From: Heyndrickxia sporothermodurans
GTDB lineage: Bacteria > Bacillota > Bacilli > Bacillales > Bacillaceae_C
Direction: 5' to 3' (one strand)
Length of the DNA: 7,447 bases
Assembly (NCBI RefSeq): GCF_016785185.1
Contig: NZ_JAEKDY010000146.1
In this document: piece by piece, positions 4,515 through 7,447 of the stretch
Position numbering within the stretch: position 1 is the stretch's first letter
How the letters are laid out: the number at the start of each line of letters is the position of its first letter
Made by a program: the position numbers and the translations under genes
The notes under the pieces: generated by a model
Databases searched by the model: none
Told to the model about the DNA's origin: nothing
What the model saw: the letters and a program-made list of their open reading frames with translations, nothing else

Positions 4515-4859
4515 GTGTTGCAAACAACCATCGAAATGGAGAATGCTGCTGTAATTTTAAAATTGCTTGGCGACAAAACAAGGCTAACAATGATGAAGTT
4601 AATAGATAATCAGGCTTGTTGTGTTTGTGAATTTGTTGAAATATTTCAATCTAGTCAGCCATCTATCAGCCAACATTTACGTAAATTGAAAGATTTAGGA
4701 TTAGTTACGGAAGAAAGGAAAGGACAATGGATATTTTATTCAGTAAATAAAAGAAACGAGTATTATCAATTTATTAAACCCATTCTTGATCAACTACCTA
4801 ATCAAGATTATAAATTAAAAGCACTTGAAGAAAAAGGTACACGAATTTCTTGTTGTTAA
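4515..4859 (+). CDS. arsR: ArsR arsenical-responsive repressor
   Basis: This 114-residue ArsR/SmtB-family winged helix-turn-helix protein represses the ars operon and leaves DNA when trivalent arsenic or antimony binds its cysteines. ALKALLGDKTRLTMMKLI-type text is present as LKLLGDKTRLTMMKLI near 15-30. The metalloid site is Cys35-Cys36-Val37-Cys38 (QACCVCEF), equivalent to the CxC of E. coli ArsR, and the recognition helix is SSQPSISQHLRKLKDLGLV at 46-64. The tail ends in Cys113-Cys114, which may supply an additional ligand. AAGGGGGG at 4501-4508 precedes the GTG at 4515 by six bases; the adjacent TTG at 4518 is an equally acceptable start. Transcription comes from the promoter at 4453-4481. 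arsB follows after 16 bases. Confidence 0.93.
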   Translation: MLQTTIEMENAAVILKLLGDKTRLTMMKLIDNQACCVCEFVEIFQSSQPSISQHLRKLKDLGLVTEERKGQWIFYSVNKRNEYYQFIKPILDQLPNQDYKLKALEEKGTRISCC

Positions 4860-4875
4860 ATTTGGAGGTATTATT

Positions 4876-6174
4876 TTGTCAACAACGCTTATACTTGCAA
4901 TCATAATCTTTGTAGCTACTCTAGTCCTAGTAATTTGGCAGCCTAAAGGATTAAATATTGGTTGGTCCGCTTGTGGTGGGGCAATCATCGCCCTTTTAGT
5001 AGGAGTTGTCGGTTTTAGTGATGTTTTAGAAGTGATAGACATTATTTGGAACGCAACATTATCGTTTGTTGCAATCATCCTTATCTCATTAATATTAGAT
5101 CAAATTGGTTTGTTTGAGTGGGCTGCTCTACATATGGCGAGGATTGCAAAGGGAAATGGAATTAAAATGTTTGCCTATGTAAGTATTTTAGGTGCTATTG
5201 TTGCTGCCCTATTCGCCAATGATGGGGCTGCATTAATATTAACACCAATTGTACTTGCCATGGTTCGAAACTTGAATTTTAAAGAAAAAATGGTGGCTCC
5301 GTTTATTATGGCTAGTGGCTTTATTGCCGATACAACTTCACTACCATTTGTAGTAAGTAACTTGGTAAATATTGTGTCTGCTGATTTCTTTGGAATTGGG
5401 TTTCTTGAGTATGCTTCGAGAATGATTATTCCAAACATTTTTTCACTAATTGCAACTATTGCAGTTCTACTTATTTATTTCAGAAAAAGTATACCTAAAA
5501 CATATGATCTATCTAAATTAAGAAAACCAGAAGAAGCTATTAAAGACCAAAAATTGTTTAACCTTTCATGGTTTGTTCTTGCAGTTTTACTAATTGGTTA
5601 CTTTACTAGCGAATTCATTAATATTCCTGTATCCATTGTGGCAGGGATTATTGCGATACTCTTTATTCTAATGGCTAGAAGAAGTGAAGCGGTCAATACG
5701 AAGGCGGCGATTAAAGGAGCCCCTTGGAATATTGTGTTCTTCTCGATTGGAATGTATGTAGTTGTTTATGGATTAGGGAATGCGGGGCTCACGTCCGTCT
5801 TGGCAAGTGTGATTCAAAATGTGGCTGAGGAAGGATTGTTTATTGCTACTGTTTCAATGGGCTTTCTTGCAGCTATATTATCTGCGGTTATGAATAATAT
5901 GCCAACTGTAATGGTTGATGCTTTAGCAATTTCGGAAACTAATACGTCAGGTTTAATAAGAGAAAGCCTTGTTTATGCAAATGTTATTGGATCGGATTTA
6001 GGTCCCAAAATCACTCCAATTGGTTCACTTGCCACATTAGTATGGCTTCACGTTTTATCACAAAAAGGTGTGAAAATATCATGGGGAACATACTTTAAAA
6101 CCGGTATTGTCCTAACGATACCTATCCTATTTATTACGTTAATTGGACTCTTTATTTCATTACTATTTTTCTAA
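4876..6174 (+). CDS. arsB: ArsB arsenite/antimonite efflux permease
   Basis: ArsB exports arsenite or antimonite across the membrane, driven by the proton motive force. The 432-residue product is close to the 429 of E. coli ArsB and has about 12 hydrophobic segments beginning at residue 4. Typical family text includes WNATLSFVAIILISLILDQIGLFEWAAL in the second quarter, ALFANDGAALILTPIV, ASGFIADTTSLP, NNMPTVM, and SDLGPKITPIGSLATLVWLH. No ArsA ATPase gene is nearby, so it should work as a secondary carrier. The start is the TTG at 4876, seven bases after GGAGG at 4864-4868. A longer frame from 4825 overlaps arsR and would add a polar, basic leader before the first membrane helix, so it is rejected. 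It is co-transcribed with arsR and arsC. Confidence 0.95.
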   Translation: MSTTLILAIIIFVATLVLVIWQPKGLNIGWSACGGAIIALLVGVVGFSDVLEVIDIIWNATLSFVAIILISLILDQIGLFEWAALHMARIAKGNGIKMFAYVSILGAIVAALFANDGAALILTPIVLAMVRNLNFKEKMVAPFIMASGFIADTTSLPFVVSNLVNIVSADFFGIGFLEYASRMIIPNIFSLIATIAVLLIYFRKSIPKTYDLSKLRKPEEAIKDQKLFNLSWFVLAVLLIGYFTSEFINIPVSIVAGIIAILFILMARRSEAVNTKAAIKGAPWNIVFFSIGMYVVVYGLGNAGLTSVLASVIQNVAEEGLFIATVSMGFLAAILSAVMNNMPTVMVDALAISETNTSGLIRESLVYANVIGSDLGPKITPIGSLATLVWLHVLSQKGVKISWGTYFKTGIVLTIPILFITLIGLFISLLFF

Positions 6175-6187
6175 AGGAGAATGAGTT

Positions 6188-6610
6188 ATGGCTAAAAAAA
6201 TAATCTACTTTCTATGTACCGGGAATTCTTGCCGAAGCCAAATGGCTGAAGGATGGGCAAAAAAATACTTAAATCAAGATGAATGGGAAGTAAAGAGTGC
6301 TGGAATTGAAGCACATGGACTGAACTCGAATGCGATTAAAGCAATGAATGAAGTGGAAATTAACATATCAAACCAAACTTCTGATATTATCCAACCGGAA
6401 ATACTAAACAACGCTGAATTAGCTGTTACTCTTTGTGGTGATGCGAAAGATAAATGCCCTGTTACACCGCCTAATGTAAAACGGGAACATTGGGGATTTG
6501 ATGACCCTGCAAAAGCAGAAGGAACGGAAGAAGAAAAATGGGCTGTTTTCCAACGTGTTCGTGATGAAATTGGTGAAAAAATTAAACGATTTGCCGAAAC
6601 GGGAGAATAA
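6188..6610 (+). CDS. arsC: Thioredoxin-coupled arsenate reductase ArsC
   Basis: This enzyme reduces arsenate to arsenite in the cytoplasm so that ArsB can export it; thioredoxin and its reductase recycle it. The 140-residue protein has the low-molecular-weight tyrosine-phosphatase fold. The P-loop is Cys10-X5-Arg16 (CTGNSCRS). The two cysteines that carry the disulphide cascade are Cys83 (TLCGDA) and Cys90 (KCPVTPP), one residue later than Cys82/Cys89 in Staphylococcus aureus ArsC. HWGFDDPAKAEG at 101-112 holds the conserved acidic pair, with Asp106 the likely general acid. All active residues are present. The ATG at 6188 follows AAAGGAG and lies 13 bases after the arsB stop, so it is the last gene of the arsRBC operon. 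Confidence 0.96.
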   Translation: MAKKIIYFLCTGNSCRSQMAEGWAKKYLNQDEWEVKSAGIEAHGLNSNAIKAMNEVEINISNQTSDIIQPEILNNAELAVTLCGDAKDKCPVTPPNVKREHWGFDDPAKAEGTEEEKWAVFQRVRDEIGEKIKRFAETGE

Positions 6611-6799
6611 TAGTTAAGGCTTTACCCTTGCTTCCTTATCTTTCTTCTAATATATGTAGCTGTTATTTTCCTCTTTCCCATGCTAAAAAGTTCTTCCCAA
6701 CTGCTTTATAGTTGGTATCCAAACGGTAAAGGAAGTGGGAAGAGCAGCGGGCAGTCTTATTCAATCAGTTATTTCAATCGTAAAATAAATACGAAACCA
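6611..6799. other. Non-coding stretch after arsC with palindromic fragments
   Basis: I see no credible gene between the arsC stop and the terminator at 6800. The stretch contains a hairpin, CCAACT at 6697-6702 with AGTTGG at 6710-6715 (loop GCTTTAT), set inside TCTTCCC at 6692-6698 and GGGAAGA at 6737-6743, which compete with it. CTTTACC at 6620-6626 can also pair with GGTAAAG at 6725-6731. GGCTTTACCCTTG at 6618-6630 matches GCCTTTACCCTTG at 180-192 at 12 of 13 positions. This may be a remnant of the same kind of palindromic repeat. Confidence 0.4.
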
Positions 6800-6829
6800 G
6801 GCTGGGTCTAATAGTGATCCAGTCTTTTT
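6800..6829 (+). terminator. Intrinsic terminator of the arsRBC operon
   Basis: GGCTGGGTC at 6800-6808 and GATCCAGTC at 6816-6824 form a 9-bp stem with two G-U pairs and a 7-base loop, followed by five T at 6825-6829. It lies about 190 bases after the arsC stop, and no better terminator is seen closer, so the operon transcript probably has a long 3-prime tail. Bases 6842-6852 (ACTGGTCTAAT) echo the left arm, perhaps an old duplication. Confidence 0.8.
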
Positions 6830-6912
6830 GATTCAATAATTACTGGTCTAATAATGCTTCAAATATCCGATATAATTGTTATCCAGACTGTAAAAATTGC
6901 TGTATTAAGAGC

Positions 6913-6948
6913 AAAAAGCGTTATATCCACTTGGAGTAACGCCTTTTT
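6913..6948 (-). terminator. Bidirectional terminator downstream of the tetR remnant
   Basis: An A run at 6913-6917 leads into GCGTTA at 6918-6923. TAACGC at 6937-6942 completes the stem and is followed by TTTTT at 6944-6948. On the minus strand it sits about 13 bases after the stop of the TetR-type frame. Tracts at both ends let it work in either direction, insulating the ars operon from that gene. Confidence 0.7.
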
Positions 6949-6960
6949 ACTAAAGAAACT

Positions 6961-7383
6961 TTATACTATTTCATTCTTTAATAATTGCCTAATAGACAAA
7001 CTTGCATCTTCAAAATAATCTTCAGGTGATTTATTACTGTTCTCTTTCCAATCAATTGAAGCTCCGTAAATCATCCAACTTAACATGGTCGAGTTCATTC
7101 TTAACTTTTCATCACCTTGATCCTTATATTTCTTTAATAGTAAATGAAAAATAATCTGTTCAAGCTCCTTTTTTAAAATGGCTTCGATATTCACGCTCAT
7201 ATCATGATAACTTCTTTGACATCGGGTTGATAAGCCCATATGGAATGTAGTAATAGATAAGAACAAACTCTTTAGCATTTCCTCGCTGAACTCTTCATTA
7301 TTCGACAATTCCTTTAGTACTGTAAATAGCCACTTTATTTCCTCCAAAAACCAAATATTTTTTTCAAATTCCTCCAGATTAAT
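6961..7383 (-). pseudogene. TetR/AcrR-family regulator, C-terminal domain only
   Basis: The frame, open from a TAG at 7384-7386 to the TAA at 6961-6963, encodes the helical ligand-binding and dimerisation half of a TetR-type repressor (for example FLSITTFHMGLSTRCQRSYHDMSVNIEAILKKELEQIIF). It gives at most 140 residues against about 190 for intact members. The N-terminal helix-turn-helix, normally about 50 residues, is absent in all minus-strand frames up to the window edge. The only start-like codon is a TTG at 7347 without a proper ribosome-binding site. The simplest reading is a gene whose 5-prime part was lost by recombination. A stand-alone domain that titrates a TetR partner is possible but less likely. 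The identification rests on overall character rather than a sharp motif. Confidence 0.55.
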
Positions 7384-7432
7384 CTATATACTTCTCCGAC
7401 AGAATGTGCTAAATTTTTTGCATATTAGTTGG

Positions 7433-7447
7433 GAGGAGTTTTTTTAT
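7433..7447 (+). promoter_or_regulatory. Ribosome-binding site of a gene starting at the right edge
   Basis: GGAGGAG at 7433-7439 is followed by a T run and then AT at 7446-7447, the spacing expected if the next base is G and an ATG starts a plus-strand gene. This gene would diverge from the tetR remnant. A convincing promoter upstream is not visible; CATATT at 7421-7426 is the best -10-like hexamer. Confidence 0.45.

Noticed and set aside
4825..4875. Extended start of ArsB within arsR
   Set aside because: It would overlap arsR by 35 bases and add a basic leader not seen in ArsB. The TTG at 4876 has GGAGG at the right distance.
4815..5438. Minus-strand open frames opposite the start of arsB
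   Set aside because: They lie opposite conserved ArsB membrane segments, match no family, and have no start signals.

Overview
The window looks like accessory DNA from a low-GC Firmicute, most likely a member of the Bacillaceae. The evidence is AT-rich codon use, strong GGAGG ribosome-binding sites, several GTG and TTG starts, sigma-A-type promoters, and gene families typical of Bacillus and relatives (DUF771 protein, PemK/MazF-like protein, thioredoxin-coupled ArsC). The species cannot be named from sequence alone.

Region 1 (1-1554) resembles a phage or integrative-element module. It opens with the tail of an unidentified reading frame (to 91) and a long imperfect palindrome (about 105-240). 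A PemK/MazF-fold protein follows (265-870). It keeps the putative catalytic Arg/Thr pair, carries an N-terminal extension and a C-terminal coiled coil, and has no visible protein antitoxin. Twenty bases after its stop begins a promoter for an apparently undescribed structured RNA of about 230 nt (about 925-1156), which ends in a near-perfect intrinsic terminator. The RNA is built from two tandem modules. Each module has two hairpins with exactly 7-nt loops of consensus ACGNGYG, the unpaired segments are conserved between modules, and the stem sequences differ but keep their pairing. A DUF771 protein (1228-1554) follows. This RNA, and its possible partnership with the MazF-like protein, is the most interesting signal in the window.

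Region 2 (1629-4435) is an arsenical-resistance block under a cysteine-rich MarR-family regulator. The same perfect 13-bp palindrome (TTGAC-N3-GTCAA) overlaps the marR promoter and lies in front of the next gene, an ArsN1-like GNAT acetyltransferase. A two-dinucleotide-fold flavoprotein (FAD/NAD(P)H) with a cysteine-rich tail follows, then a 68-residue protein of unknown function.

Region 3 (4453-6829) is a classical arsR-arsB-arsC operon. It has a clear promoter whose spacer carries a near-perfect 20-bp operator-like dyad, an ArsR repressor with a Cys-Cys-Val-Cys metalloid site, the ArsB arsenite/antimonite efflux permease, and a thioredoxin-coupled arsenate reductase. An intrinsic terminator ends the operon.

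Region 4 (6830-7447) holds the C-terminal domain of a TetR-type regulator on the minus strand, apparently without its DNA-binding domain. At the extreme right edge is a ribosome-binding site that probably serves a plus-strand gene starting at about 7446.

Together, regions 2 and 3 make a two-tier arsenic island. ArsC reduces arsenate, ArsB exports arsenite and ArsR senses it. The MarR, acetyltransferase and flavoprotein set probably handles organoarsenicals or another thiol-reactive toxicant; that assignment is inferred from family membership and from context.
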